64,000 nt of DNA from an uncultured Alistipes sp. (GCA_944321945.1 CALUNE010000002.1:124001-188000); one strand, 5' to 3'. Numbered from the stretch's first letter, positions 1 to 9,039 are shown. Notes: a model not told the origin generated them from the sequence alone. Program-made: numbers and translations.

Positions 1-27
1 TCCGGCCGATTTTCGTATATTTACCGC

Positions 28-1170
28 ATGAAAATCACGATTGTGGGACCCGCCCACCCGTATCGGGGCGGATTGGCATCCATTCTGGAGATTCTGGCGC
101 GGACGTTCCAGCGCCGGGGGGCCGAAGTCGACCTGCTGACCTTCACGCTGCAGTATCCGTCGCTGCTCTTCCCGGGGGAGAGCCAGACCGTCACGACGCC
201 TGCTCCGGCGGATCTGCACATCACACGCTGCGTCAATACGGTGAATCCCTTCAACTGGCTGCGGGTCGGCCGGCACATCTGCCGTCAGAGGCCCGATTTC
301 GTGCTGATGAAGTACTGGACGCCCTTCATGGCGCCCTGTTTCGGAACCATCGCGCGGCTGGCCCGCCGCAATGGCCATACCCGGGTGCTGTGCCAGATCG
401 ACAACGTCGAGCCCCACGAACACCACATGATCGACCGTCCCTGCAACCGCTATTTTCTGCGCTCGGTCGACGGATTCATCTACATGTCCGAACAGGTTCA
501 TCGCGAACTGGAGGCCTATACCACGGTTCCGGCGCTGTTTTCGCCCCATCCGCTGTTCGAGAACTTCGGCGAACGTGTCGAACGTACGGAGGCATGCGTG
601 CGTCTGGGTCTGAATCCCGCACTGCGTTATGTGCTCTTCTTCGGGTTGATCCGCGACTACAAGGGGCTCGATCTGCTGCTTGAGGCGTGGGCGCAACTGC
701 GCCGGGAGGGGCGGACCGAGGGCCGTCGGCTGATCGTGGCCGGCGAATTCTACACCTCGAAGGAGCCCTATCTGCGGCAGATTGCGGACCACGGCCTGCA
801 AGAGGAGGTGCTCTTGCACGATCGGTTCGTGCCCGACGCCGAGGTCAAATACTACTTTTCGGCGGCGGATTTCGTCGTGCAGCCCTACAAGACGGCCACG
901 CAGAGCGGTGTGACGCAGATTGCCTACCAGTTCTGCGTGCCGATGGTGGTGACCGACGTCGGCGGACTGGCCGAAATCGTCCCGGACGGACGCGTGGGAT
1001 ACGTCTGTGCGCCGACGGTGGATGGGGTCGCCCGGGCCATCGAACGCATGTATGAGGGCGATACGCTCGAACGGTTCCGTGTGAACTGCGTCGAGGAACG
1101 TCGCCGCTTCTCGTGGGAGGAGATGTGCAACCGCATCACGGAACTCTACGGCCTCGTGGCCCGGGGGTGA
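28..1170 (+). CDS. Glycosyltransferase family 4 (group 1)
   Basis: 380-residue GT-B type glycosyltransferase, probably transferring a sugar from a nucleotide-sugar donor to a surface glycan or lipid acceptor in the cytoplasm. The N-terminal half opens with a Rossmann strand (KITIVGPAHPYRGG, residues 2-15). The C-terminal half has the group 1 donor-binding pattern: FFGLIRDYKGLDLL near residue 207, a segment around QPYKTATQSGVTQIA near 287, and DVGGLAEIV near 309. No signal peptide or membrane segment is visible. The gene is convergent with the MFS gene to its right, and upstream partners lie outside the window. A TATATTTA sequence ends only about four bases before the ATG, too close to be a sure promoter, so this may be the last gene of a longer operon. 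Acceptor and sugar cannot be told. Confidence 0.85.
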   Translation: MKITIVGPAHPYRGGLASILEILARTFQRRGAEVDLLTFTLQYPSLLFPGESQTVTTPAPADLHITRCVNTVNPFNWLRVGRHICRQRPDFVLMKYWTPFMAPCFGTIARLARRNGHTRVLCQIDNVEPHEHHMIDRPCNRYFLRSVDGFIYMSEQVHRELEAYTTVPALFSPHPLFENFGERVERTEACVRLGLNPALRYVLFFGLIRDYKGLDLLLEAWAQLRREGRTEGRRLIVAGEFYTSKEPYLRQIADHGLQEEVLLHDRFVPDAEVKYYFSAADFVVQPYKTATQSGVTQIAYQFCVPMVVTDVGGLAEIVPDGRVGYVCAPTVDGVARAIERMYEGDTLERFRVNCVEERRRFSWEEMCNRITELYGLVARG

Positions 1171-1360
1171 TTCTCTGGAAGCCCTTCCCGGCTCTTGTGC
1201 GGTCTGCACGTTCGCGGCCGGTTTCGTTTGTGGCCGTCTCTGGTGTCCTCACATGCGGCATTTCCTTGTGCGCCCTCATGGGCAATCGTCCCTTGCGTCC
1301 TCAAGGGTTATACCTTTCCTTAGACCCTCTTAGGCGTCGCTCTTCCCTCCCCCTCACATG

Positions 1361-1398
1361 AAAACCCCCTGCCGGGATGAACCGGTCAGGGGGCCTTC
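1361..1398 (-). terminator. Terminator of the MFS gene
   Basis: On the minus strand a stem CCCCCTGACCGG / CCGGCAGGGGG (one mismatch) closes a six-base loop and is followed by TTTTC. It lies about 25 bases after the MFS stop codon. The region from 1171 to 1360 holds no convincing gene. Confidence 0.7.
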
Positions 1399-1421
1399 TT
1401 CATTTATCGTCGGGGTTCGGG

Positions 1422-2792
1422 CTATTTCTTGATGTTGGGCAGTTCGAGGCCGTACCCCTTCTTGCGGTCCTCGATCTTGAGGTAGAAGCTGAAGATGAAG
1501 GCCAGTACGCCGAACGAAGAGAAGATGATCATCGGTACGGTGTAACCGCCCGTAGCATCGAGGACTTCGCCGATGAGCAGCGGAACGAGGCAGAGACCGA
1601 CATTCTGGATCCAGAAGATCAGGCAGTAGGCCGAACCGAGGATCTTCGAGTCGATGATCTTCGGCACCGAGGGCCAGAGGGCGGCCGGCACGAGTGAGAA
1701 CGAGACGCCGAGCGTGACGACGAGCAGCAGCGCGAACCATTTCGACGGGAATGCCGGCAGCAGGAAGGCGAAGCTCAGGTGGCAGGCGATCATGATCACG
1801 GCACCGACCATGAGCATCGTGGCGCCCTTGCCGCGGAAGTCGAGCATGGCGCCGAGGAACGGCGTGAGGATCATGGCCAGGATCGGGAAGCAGCTGAAGA
1901 GGCGTGCGGCCGATTCGGCATCGATCTGGAGCGTCACTTCGAGGAAGTTGGGGGCGTAGCGCTGGAAGGGGAAGATGGCCGAGTAGTAGAGTACGCACAG
2001 CAGGGCCACCAGCCAGAACATCTTGCTGCGGAAGATCAGTCCGAGATCCTTGACGTGGAACTCCTCGTCGGAGGATTTCTGCTCCTTCATCTCACCGGCG
2101 GCGATGAGCTGACGGTCCAGCTTGCGGTCCATGTAGACGAAGACCGTGTAGCACAGCAGGCCGATGATCAGCAGCACGGTGCAGAAGGCCACCGGGGCCA
2201 CGACCGAGCGGTCGAAGTGGTTCGAGATCATCGGGGCGAGCCACATGACGGCGAAGACGCCCAACCGGGCGATGGCCATCTCAAGACCCATGGCCAGAGC
2301 CATCTCCTTGCCTTCGAACCATTTGGCGATGGCTTTGGAGACGGTCGTACCGGCCATTTCGCATCCGCAGCCGAAGATCATGAATCCGAGCGAGGCCATC
2401 TTGGCGCTGCCGGGGAAGGTGGTCCACCAGCTGTTGAGCCACTCGTTGAAGGCCGTGGTCTGGAACCAGTCGGAGATGCCGACGAACTTGATCGAGGCGC
2501 CGATGACCATCAGCGAGGCCGAGAGCAGACCCGTGAAGCGGATGCCCATCTTGTCGAGGATGATGCCGGCGAAGATCAGGAAGAAGAAGAATACGTTGAG
2601 GAAGTATTCCGAAGCGGCATAGGTCCCGAACGTACCGCTGTCCCAGCCGCGGGCCGACTCGATGAGCGATTTGAGCGGGGACATCACGTCCACGAACATG
2701 TAGCCGAAGAACATCATCAGTGCAATCAGCACCAGAGCCGTCCACCGCGCTGCGGGCGAATCGTTGAGTTTGCGTTGGATAGTTGCAGTCAT
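1422..2792 (-). CDS. MFS transporter
   Basis: 456-residue inner-membrane transporter of the major facilitator superfamily with about 12 predicted hydrophobic segments. The first segment follows residue 15 (WTALVLIALMMFFGYMFVD). The loop LDKMGIRFTG near residue 82 resembles the MFS loop 2-3 signature DxxGxR. A soluble central loop (about residues 225-245, rich in K, E and Q) separates the two six-helix halves. The overall look is of the nitrate/nitrite porter or MFSD1-like group rather than of sugar porters, but the substrate cannot be assigned. The gene is the last of a leftward run after the TPR gene, with a 17-base gap, so the two are probably co-transcribed and end at the hairpin near 1380. 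Confidence 0.85.
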   Translation of the reverse strand: MTATIQRKLNDSPAARWTALVLIALMMFFGYMFVDVMSPLKSLIESARGWDSGTFGTYAASEYFLNVFFFFLIFAGIILDKMGIRFTGLLSASLMVIGASIKFVGISDWFQTTAFNEWLNSWWTTFPGSAKMASLGFMIFGCGCEMAGTTVSKAIAKWFEGKEMALAMGLEMAIARLGVFAVMWLAPMISNHFDRSVVAPVAFCTVLLIIGLLCYTVFVYMDRKLDRQLIAAGEMKEQKSSDEEFHVKDLGLIFRSKMFWLVALLCVLYYSAIFPFQRYAPNFLEVTLQIDAESAARLFSCFPILAMILTPFLGAMLDFRGKGATMLMVGAVIMIACHLSFAFLLPAFPSKWFALLLVVTLGVSFSLVPAALWPSVPKIIDSKILGSAYCLIFWIQNVGLCLVPLLIGEVLDATGGYTVPMIIFSSFGVLAFIFSFYLKIEDRKKGYGLELPNIKK

Positions 2793-2809
2793 TTGTTATT
2801 GGGTTTGAA

Positions 2810-4798
2810 TTAGTCTTCGAGTTGGGCGTAGCGTTTGAGGAGTTCGTAGGCTTCGGTGATGCCGAGTTCTCCGGCCTTCGACAGATCGAGACAGCCCTTG
2901 CGGGTATCCTTCATGAAGATCTGGATGATACCGCGGTTGTAGTAGGCTTCGGCGAACGAGGGGTTCAGTTCGATGGCCTTCGAGTAGTCTTCGTAGGCTT
3001 CGGGGAGGCTGCCCGAGAGGGCCAGCAGGTTTGCCCGGTTGTAGTAGGCCTCGGCGAACGAGGGGAAGAGCTTGATGGCCTTGTTCAGGTCGGCCACGGC
3101 CTCGTCGTAGCTGTACGTACGTTTCGAATTGTTGTTCAGCCGGTTGGCCGGATCCGAATCGATCGAGATGCGCTGATACGAGTTGTCGATCGACGAGATG
3201 AAGTCGATCATTTCGGCGCGGGTGGTCGAGCGGTTCAGATAGAGGAACGGATTCGAGGGGTTCTGTTCGATGGCCGTCGAGTAGGTGTTCACCGAGTTGG
3301 TGTACTGTTTGATGAGCGACTGCGAGACGCCGCGTTCGAAGAGCAGTGCCCAGTCAGATTCTCCGCTTTTCAGACGGCGGACATACTCCTTGTCGAGCAT
3401 CACGAGCGTATCGGGTGCGATGTTGCTTTCGCGGCACGAGAGGGTGAGGTACTCGTTGCCGATGCGTTTCTTGAAGTCTTCGATGCGCTGCAGGCGGTAG
3501 GGCCGGGTTTCGGGCAGCGTATCGGGGCGCATGAGCGTGAACTTGAACAGCGGCAGCAGACGCATCTCCTCGTGGCCGCCGTTGTGGCCGGTGATTCGGT
3601 CGAAGCCGCTGCCGGCCAGCTTGCTGTCGAACGACAGCAGTCGGTCGAAGCGTTGGGTCGTATCGGCGAAGATCGAGTAGGTGCTGTCGCTCAGGCGCGA
3701 GCGGTATTCGGCGATTTTGCGCTGGGCGGTTTCGCGGTCGCTGCGGGCGCCCTGGGGGTCGCGCAGCAGTTCGCGCAGTTGTCCGCGGTAGATGTAGGCG
3801 TTGGCGAAGTCGGGATAGAGGTTGATGGCCTCGGTGTAGTCCTTGACGGCCTCTTCGATCTCGCCCAGCTGGGCATGGACGCCGGCGCGGTTGTAGTAGA
3901 CCAGCACGTTGTTGGGCGAATAGAGGGCCACGCGGTCGTAATCCTCCAGTGCGCGGTTGTAGTCTCCGATCTGGGTACGGAGCATGGCGCGGTTGAAGTA
4001 GGTGAGCGAGTTGGTCGAATCGAGCTGGATGACGCGGTCGAAATCCTTGAGGGCCAGCATCGGACGGTTGGTTGCGTTGTAGACCAGCGCCCGGTTGAAG
4101 AACGAGAGCAGGTAGGTCGAATCGCATTCGATGGCCTTGTTGAAGTCGGCTTCGGCCTCCTTGTAGCGTTGCTGTTCGAGATAGAGGCCGCCGCGGCGGT
4201 TGTATCCGTTGGGGTTTTCGCGGTTGGTGCGGATGGCGGTGTTGAAGTCCTCGTAGGCCCGGACGGTATCCTTGAGGTGGAGGTAGCTCAGGCCGCGGCA
4301 GATGAAGGCGTCGGCGACCTTGTTTTCCTGGCGGATGAACTTGTCGAAATCGTCGATGGCTTCGCGGAACTGCTGGTTGAGCAGACGGGTGACGCCGCGG
4401 CTGTAGTAGGGGCCGGGCAGGTCGGGGCGCAGATCGATGGCTTCGCGGAAGTCCTGCAGGGCGTCGTCGTAGTTGCCCAGGCGCGAGCGGGTGATGGCGC
4501 GATAGGTGTAGGCCTGCGTGTAGACGGGGTTGAGGCGGATGGCCGTCGAGAAGTCCTCCTCGGCGCCGAGCAGGTCGTCGAGGTTGTATTTGGCGATTCC
4601 GCGCAGGAAATATCCCTCGTAGGCATCCTCGTCGAATCGCAGCAGGATGTTCAGCGTGCGGATGGCCTCCTGGTAGTTGTTGTTCATCATGCACGTACGG
4701 CCCATCCAGAAAAAGTATTCCCGGTTGTACTGGGCGTGGGCATCGGGGCTGCAGAGGAGGGCGAGAGCCGCGAGGATTCCGATGATGAACTGGCGCAT
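2810..4798 (-). CDS. Secreted TPR-repeat protein
   Basis: 662 residues with a signal peptide (MRQFIIGILAALALLCSPDAHA, cleavage probably before QYNRE). The mature protein is almost wholly tetratricopeptide repeats: a block from about residue 25 to 345, a non-repeat insert of about 100 residues (from IFADTTQRFDRLL on), and a second block to the C-terminus with two near-identical units reading SFAEAYYNRA/G. At least ten repeats are recognisable from the pattern of small-Tyr-Asn-Arg-Gly followed by an acidic and alanine-rich helix. TPRs are protein-binding scaffolds, so this is probably a periplasmic or envelope partner-binding protein. It sits between era and the MFS gene and its partner is unknown. 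Confidence 0.85.
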   Translation of the reverse strand: MRQFIIGILAALALLCSPDAHAQYNREYFFWMGRTCMMNNNYQEAIRTLNILLRFDEDAYEGYFLRGIAKYNLDDLLGAEEDFSTAIRLNPVYTQAYTYRAITRSRLGNYDDALQDFREAIDLRPDLPGPYYSRGVTRLLNQQFREAIDDFDKFIRQENKVADAFICRGLSYLHLKDTVRAYEDFNTAIRTNRENPNGYNRRGGLYLEQQRYKEAEADFNKAIECDSTYLLSFFNRALVYNATNRPMLALKDFDRVIQLDSTNSLTYFNRAMLRTQIGDYNRALEDYDRVALYSPNNVLVYYNRAGVHAQLGEIEEAVKDYTEAINLYPDFANAYIYRGQLRELLRDPQGARSDRETAQRKIAEYRSRLSDSTYSIFADTTQRFDRLLSFDSKLAGSGFDRITGHNGGHEEMRLLPLFKFTLMRPDTLPETRPYRLQRIEDFKKRIGNEYLTLSCRESNIAPDTLVMLDKEYVRRLKSGESDWALLFERGVSQSLIKQYTNSVNTYSTAIEQNPSNPFLYLNRSTTRAEMIDFISSIDNSYQRISIDSDPANRLNNNSKRTYSYDEAVADLNKAIKLFPSFAEAYYNRANLLALSGSLPEAYEDYSKAIELNPSFAEAYYNRGIIQIFMKDTRKGCLDLSKAGELGITEAYELLKRYAQLED

Positions 4799-4883
4799 TT
4801 TCGTTTTTTCTTGTAACGACCTTTTTCGGGGTTTATTGTCTGTTTTCGATATCTGCGGTCTCCGTGAGGGGGCTTTTGTCGGG

Positions 4884-5765
4884 TTATTCCTGTTCGTAGC
4901 CGAATCGGCGGAGTTGACGGTCGTTGTTGCGCCAGTCGTCGCTGACCTTCACGAAGAGCTGCAGGAAGACCTTCTTGCCGAGGAACTGCTCCATGTCTTC
5001 GCGGGCGGCCTGACCGACCTTCTTGAGCTTTTCGCCCTTGTGGCCGATGAGGATTCCCTTCTGCGAGTCGCGCGAGACGTAGATCGTGGCCGAGATGCGG
5101 TCGATTGCGGGCTCTTCCTTGTAGCTTTCGATCTCGATTTCGCAGCAGTAGGGGATCTCCTTGTCGTAGAAGCGGAGGATCTTTTCGCGGATGATCTCCG
5201 AGGCGAAGAAGCGCAGGGTTTTGTCCGTGAGCGTATCCTTCGGATAGAAGGCCGGGCCTTCGGGCAGCAGCTCGAGGATCGTCTTGAAGAGTCCGTCGAG
5301 GTTGAACTTCTCCTTGGCCGAGACGGGGACGATGCGGGCTTCGGGGAGGGTCTGGTGCCACTTTTCGACCAGCGCGTCGAGAGCCGCGGGGTTCGAGAGG
5401 TCGATCTTGTTGACGACGACGATGGTCGGGATTCCGCTGTGGCGGATGTTGTCGAGGATCTCGGCCGAACGCTCCGACTGTTCGACCGTATCGGTGACGT
5501 AGAGGATCACGTCGGCATCCGTCAGGGCGCCGTTGACGAACTTCATCATTGCCTCCTGGAGTTTGTAGGCGGGTTTGAGGATGCCCGGCGTATCGGAGTA
5601 TACGATCTGGAAGTCGTCGCCCGAGACGATGCCCATGATCCGGTGACGGGTGGTCTGGGCCTTCGAGGTGATGATCGAGAGGCGTTCGCCGACCAGTGCG
5701 TTCATGAGGGTTGATTTCCCGACATTGGGATTTCCGATGATATTGACGAAGCCCGATTTGTGCAT
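4884..5765 (-). CDS. era: GTPase Era
   Basis: 293-residue GTPase that binds the 3' end of 16S rRNA and acts in 30S assembly. The G motifs are clear: GNPNVGKST (residues 11-19), a switch I threonine pair at TTRHR (38-42), DTPG (58-61) and NKID (119-122). A KH domain follows, with ILIGHKGEKLKKVG as its GxxG-containing core. The frame is open about 300 bases further upstream, but the family always starts with a short peptide before the first G motif, and a -7 promoter element sits at 5795-5802, so the ATG at 5765 is taken as start. The length matches the family. The gene lies downstream of ffh. Confidence 0.95.
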   Translation of the reverse strand: MHKSGFVNIIGNPNVGKSTLMNALVGERLSIITSKAQTTRHRIMGIVSGDDFQIVYSDTPGILKPAYKLQEAMMKFVNGALTDADVILYVTDTVEQSERSAEILDNIRHSGIPTIVVVNKIDLSNPAALDALVEKWHQTLPEARIVPVSAKEKFNLDGLFKTILELLPEGPAFYPKDTLTDKTLRFFASEIIREKILRFYDKEIPYCCEIEIESYKEEPAIDRISATIYVSRDSQKGILIGHKGEKLKKVGQAAREDMEQFLGKKVFLQLFVKVSDDWRNNDRQLRRFGYEQE

Positions 5766-5794
5766 GTTGTACTCTTTTTCGGAGATGTTTCCGA

Positions 5795-5802
5795 CAAAGA
5801 TA
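5795..5802 (-). promoter_or_regulatory. Candidate -7 promoter element for era
   Basis: Minus-strand TATCTTTG matches the Bacteroidetes TAnnTTTG element. It ends about 30 bases before the chosen era start, which supports that start over the longer open frame. Confidence 0.6.
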
Positions 5803-5901
5803 GGGATAAAATGGCACCTCTGCAACTGCGGGGCGGTTAATTTGCCGGCGGATTTTGTCGTTTGCGCCTCTTGAGGCTCCCCGTTGCGCCCCGTCATACG
5901 A

Positions 5902-5936
5902 AAAAAGAGGCCTTCGATTTGTCGAAAGTCTCTTTT
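5902..5936 (-). terminator. Terminator-like hairpin after ffh
   Basis: A 16-base stem AAAAAGAGGCCTTCGA / TCGAAAGTCTCTTTTT, with two G-U pairs, closes a TTTG loop and ends in a T run on both strands. It would end leftward transcripts from ffh, or work in both directions. Confidence 0.65.
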
Positions 5937-6054
5937 TGTCGGGTTTGTCCGGTGTCGTGGCCGGGGGCTTCTGTTCGGTCCGGAACATTGTACCAGCCCC
6001 TCTGCATGGGCCGGGGCGTTGTGTGGCTCCGGTACTCCTCTGCTTTTCGCGACT

Positions 6055-6124
6055 CCTGCTGTCACTGTCGGAACAGGCCGCCTGCTGCCCCTGCTGTCAC
6101 TGTCGGAACAGGCCGCCTGCTGCC
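6055..6124. repeat. 35-base perfect tandem duplication
   Basis: The unit beginning CCTGCTGTCACTGTCGG occurs twice head to tail, at 6055-6089 and 6090-6124, with no mismatches. A run of nine Cs (6123-6131) follows. Confidence 0.9.
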
Positions 6125-6139
6125 CCCCCCCTCTCTCAG

Positions 6140-7477
6140 CTATCGCCGACGGAACATGCCGCCTCCGGGAACCTTGGGCATCTTCATGCCGCCGCCCGCC
6201 ACGGCCTTCATCATCTTGCGCGTGTCGTCGAACTGCTTCATCAGTCGGTTGACGTCGGCCACGGTCGTACCCGAACCCTTGGCGATGCGTTCGCGGCGTC
6301 GGGCGTTGATGATCTCGGGGTGTTCGCGCTCGGCGGGGGTCATCGACGAGATGATCGCCTCGGTCTGCTTGAAGACGTCGTCCGGAATGTCGACATTCTT
6401 GAGCAGCTTGCCCATGCCCGGCAGCATCGAGGCCAGATCCTTCAGGTTGCCCATCTTCTTGATCTGCTGGATCTGGGCGATGAAGTCGTTGAAGTTGAAC
6501 TGGTCCTTGACGAGTTTTTTCTTGAGCTTGCGGGCCTCCTCCTCGTCGAACTGCTCCTGGGCGCGCTCGACCAGCGACACGACGTCGCCCATGCCCAGAA
6601 TACGGTCGGCCATGCGCTCCGGGTGGAAGACCTGCAGGGCATCCATCTTTTCGCCGCTGGAGATGAACTTCAGGGGTTTGTTGACCACCGAGCGGATCGA
6701 GATGGCGGCACCGCCGCGCGTATCGCCGTCCAGCTTGGTCAGCACGACGCCGTCGAAATCCAGCCGGTCGTTGAACTCCTTGGCCGTGTTGACGGCATCC
6801 TGACCGGTCATGGCGTCGACGACGAACAGCGTCTCGGAGGGTTTGACGGCGGCCTTGATGGCCGTGATCTCCTGCATCATGGCCTCGTCGACGGCCAGAC
6901 GTCCGGCCGTATCGACGATCACCACGTTATAGCTCTTCTGCCGGGCGTAACGGATGGCGTTTTCGGCGATCTGGACGGGATTCTTGTTTCCCTCTTCGGT
7001 GTAGACCTCCACGCCGATCTGACTGCCGAGGACCTTCAGCTGATCGATGGCGGCCGGGCGGTAGACGTCGCCGGCCACCAGCAGCACCTGACGGCCCTTC
7101 TTGCTCTTGAGCATCGAGGCGAGTTTGCCGGAGAAGGTCGTCTTGCCGGATCCCTGCAGACCGGCGATCAGGATGACGGCCGGATTCCCCTCCAGACGGA
7201 TGTCGGTGGCCGTACCGCCCATCAGGGCGGCCAGTTCGTCGCGGACGATCTTCGTGAGCATCTGTCCGGGCTTGACGGCCTTGAGGACATCCTGTCCGAG
7301 GGCCTTCTGCTTCACCTCGTCGGTGAACGACTTGGCGACCTTGTAGTTGACGTCGGCGTCGATCAGCGCGCGGCGGATCTCCTTGAGGGTTTCGGCGACG
7401 TTGATCTCCGTGATGCGGCCTTCGCCCTTGAGGATTTTGAACGACCGTTCGAGTTTATCGGTTAGGTTTTCGAACAT
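6140..7477 (-). CDS. ffh: Signal recognition particle protein Ffh (SRP54)
   Basis: 445-residue GTPase of the signal recognition particle, which binds signal sequences on nascent chains and targets them to FtsY at the membrane. The order is canonical: an N-terminal four-helix N domain (1-90), the G domain with GLQGSGKTT (106-114), DTAGR near 190 and TKLDGD near 246, then a methionine-rich M domain from about 325 containing MASMLPGMGKLL. The tail is short and rich in G and M, ending MFRRR. The length is normal for Bacteroidetes. A -7 promoter element lies just upstream. No obvious 4.5S RNA gene is seen nearby. Confidence 0.97.
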   Translation of the reverse strand: MFENLTDKLERSFKILKGEGRITEINVAETLKEIRRALIDADVNYKVAKSFTDEVKQKALGQDVLKAVKPGQMLTKIVRDELAALMGGTATDIRLEGNPAVILIAGLQGSGKTTFSGKLASMLKSKKGRQVLLVAGDVYRPAAIDQLKVLGSQIGVEVYTEEGNKNPVQIAENAIRYARQKSYNVVIVDTAGRLAVDEAMMQEITAIKAAVKPSETLFVVDAMTGQDAVNTAKEFNDRLDFDGVVLTKLDGDTRGGAAISIRSVVNKPLKFISSGEKMDALQVFHPERMADRILGMGDVVSLVERAQEQFDEEEARKLKKKLVKDQFNFNDFIAQIQQIKKMGNLKDLASMLPGMGKLLKNVDIPDDVFKQTEAIISSMTPAEREHPEIINARRRERIAKGSGTTVADVNRLMKQFDDTRKMMKAVAGGGMKMPKVPGGGMFRRR

Positions 7478-7518
7478 ATTTCTTAAAAAGGATTTCGAGC
7501 GTTTTGGTTTTCAATGCG

Positions 7519-7526
7519 CAAAGTTA
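7519..7526 (-). promoter_or_regulatory. Candidate -7 promoter element for ffh
   Basis: Minus-strand TAACTTTG fits TAnnTTTG and lies 41 bases before the ffh ATG. Confidence 0.55.
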
Positions 7527-7594
7527 ATAAGAAATTCATAAAGCGCAATCCGCGGGCCGAAAATTGTCCCGAACCGCCGGGGGGGCAACGCAAC

Positions 7595-7626
7595 GGGGAG
7601 CCGCAGCATACGAACTGCGGCTCCCC
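7595..7626 (-). terminator. Strong hairpin at the end of the SusC/D locus
   Basis: A perfect 12-base stem GGGGAGCCGCAG / CTGCGGCTCCCC closes an eight-base loop about 70 bases after the last gene of the locus. Neither side has a T run, so it may be a 3'-end or RNA-stability structure instead of a standard terminator. Confidence 0.5.
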
Positions 7627-7698
7627 GTCCGGGATTCGGGCCGGCCTCTTGCGGCGGTTTGCCGTTGTGGCGATCCGGCCCGTGTTTTCGGATGCGAG

Positions 7699-8199
7699 TT
7701 ACTCCTCCTCGCTCTCTTCGGCCTCGATTTCGTCCTTGTACTGGTCGAGAATCTCCTGCGGGATACCGTCGCAGCGGACGTAGAGCGAGACGTTCTGGGC
7801 GTCGTCGGTGGCGGTCCAGGTCATGCGGTCCGAGAAGAGGTTGCTGACGATGTAGCGGTGGGCCCAGTCGCCGTTTTCGTAGTCGTACATGCCGCGCAGG
7901 ATCGAACCGAGGGATTCGTCCGTGTAGAGGTTGTAGACGCCCGTGATGCGGCGCGGACCGAAGCTGTCGAGGTTCTGGTAGATGGTGAACTCGTTGCCGT
8001 CGCGATACGAGAGCTCGATGTAGACGTAGCTGCCGTCGGCCAGGGATTCACCGTTGTTCCAGGTCTCGAGTTTCCAGGTTCCCGAGAGGTTGTAGAGCGT
8101 CACGTCGAGACCGGGATCTTCGTAGCTTTTGTCGTCGTTGCAGCTGGTGAAGCCGACGGCGAGGAGCAGCAGAAGCGAGATTTTGAGCAAGTTTTTCAT
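7699..8199 (-). CDS. Small lipoprotein of unknown function (last gene of SusC/D locus)
   Basis: 166 residues with a lipoprotein signal peptide (LLLLLAVGFTSC, Cys 20 as probable lipidated residue) followed by the acidic NDDKS, which resembles the surface-export signal of Bacteroidetes lipoproteins. The mature part is rich in beta strand with the pattern LSGTWKLETWNNGE near residue 42, like lipocalin-type small lipoproteins. The C-terminus is strongly acidic (EAEESEEE). It begins six bases after the DUF1573 gene and is probably the last member of the leftward operon. I do not recognise a specific family. Confidence 0.75.
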   Translation of the reverse strand: MKNLLKISLLLLLAVGFTSCNDDKSYEDPGLDVTLYNLSGTWKLETWNNGESLADGSYVYIELSYRDGNEFTIYQNLDSFGPRRITGVYNLYTDESLGSILRGMYDYENGDWAHRYIVSNLFSDRMTWTATDDAQNVSLYVRCDGIPQEILDQYKDEIEAEESEEE

Positions 8200-8205
8200 A
8201 TTTCG

Positions 8206-9039
8206 TTAATTGTTTTTCAGGGTTTTTGAGTCGTTGGTCGCTGAAGCGAAGCGGAGGGTGACACCGCTCTGCGAGGGCGGAAGTCCCAGCCCCTTCAGAA
8301 AGAGCGGGATCCGTCCGGGGGCCCTGCCTGCCGCGGGATCGTAGCGGACGGTCAGTTCGCCGATCTGGCCGGGCAGAAGCGTTGCGGGGCGGAATTCGGC
8401 CTTCACGCAGGGGGGCAGAATCCGTGTGTCGATGCCGATACGCAGCGTGTCGTTGCCGCCGTTGAGGCACTCGATTCGCTCGACGCCGGGCGAATCCGCA
8501 TCGAAGCGGATCTCCTCCTGCTTGAGCAGCAGATTGCCCCGGGCATGGGGGTAGGCGTAGGTCGGGCGGGCCGACGGAATGACCTCACCGGCCAGTTCGA
8601 GGATGGCCGTCGGAGCATTCGAAGCGAGCTGCGTGAAGAGGAAGATCTTCCGCACGAAACTGCCCGGATGTCCTTTCGGATGGTAGGTCACCGTCAGACG
8701 GGCCTTTTCGCCGGGTTTGACCGGCTGGCGGTCCCACGACGGGGCGGCGCATCCGCAGGTGGTGGTCACGCGGGTGACGACGAGCGGTTTGTCGCCGACG
8801 TTCTGCCATTCGAACGAGTAGCTTTTCGGGCCGTCGTCCTCACCGATGGAACCGGTGTCGATCCGTTTTTGGGTGAAGCGCATCGCTTCGGCGCCGGCTG
8901 CCAGCGCCGGGTTGGACATGCTGTCGAGCCTTTCACGCGGGACGATGTGGAACTGGCCCCGGGCGGGCGTGGCGACGACTGCGGCCGCCGCCACCCCGAA
9001 CGGGATCAGTACATATCGGATGAACGTTTCGCGCAACAT
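8206..9039 (-). CDS. DUF1573 family exported protein
   Basis: 277 residues with an N-terminal hydrophobic segment (YVLIPFGVAAAAVVATPARG) that looks like a cleavable signal. The next part has the DUF1573 hallmark: an immunoglobulin-like domain with a Cys-Gly-Cys motif (RVTTTCGCAAPSW, near residues 87-99) after FEWQNVGDKPLVV. A second Ig-like repeat follows (IECLNGGNDTLRIGI). DUF1573 proteins are common periplasmic or surface proteins of Bacteroidetes with no settled biochemical role. The gene lies 18 bases downstream of the subtilisin-family gene and six bases upstream of the last lipoprotein gene, so it belongs to the same transcript. Confidence 0.8.
   Translation of the reverse strand: MLRETFIRYVLIPFGVAAAAVVATPARGQFHIVPRERLDSMSNPALAAGAEAMRFTQKRIDTGSIGEDDGPKSYSFEWQNVGDKPLVVTRVTTTCGCAAPSWDRQPVKPGEKARLTVTYHPKGHPGSFVRKIFLFTQLASNAPTAILELAGEVIPSARPTYAYPHARGNLLLKQEEIRFDADSPGVERIECLNGGNDTLRIGIDTRILPPCVKAEFRPATLLPGQIGELTVRYDPAAGRAPGRIPLFLKGLGLPPSQSGVTLRFASATNDSKTLKNN

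Larger units (their letters stand above)
5766..6139. other. Gene-free spacer between era and ffh
   Basis: This 374-base stretch has no credible gene on either strand. It holds the era -7 element, a terminator-like hairpin near 5902-5936, an imperfect inverted repeat (GTACCAGCC at 5990-5998 against GGCTCCGGTAC at 6025-6035), a 35-base tandem duplication and a run of nine Cs directly after the ffh stop codon. Confidence 0.6.

Noticed and set aside
1171..1360. Small plus-strand frame after the glycosyltransferase
   Set aside because: It overlaps the glycosyltransferase end in another frame and reads as arbitrary Pro/Leu/Ser-rich sequence.
2783..4816. Plus-strand open frame of 677 codons opposite the TPR gene
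   Set aside because: Its product is a Val/Gly/Glu/Asp-rich mirror of the TPR repeats; the minus-strand protein has a signal peptide and true TPR motifs.
5988..6036. Imperfect inverted repeat near ffh as a possible 4.5S RNA gene
   Set aside because: The stem is short and bulged, and the conserved SRP RNA loop sequences are not seen.
5855..7465. Plus-strand open frame of 536 codons over ffh and the spacer
   Set aside because: The ffh reading on the minus strand is certain and the plus frame runs through the tandem repeats.
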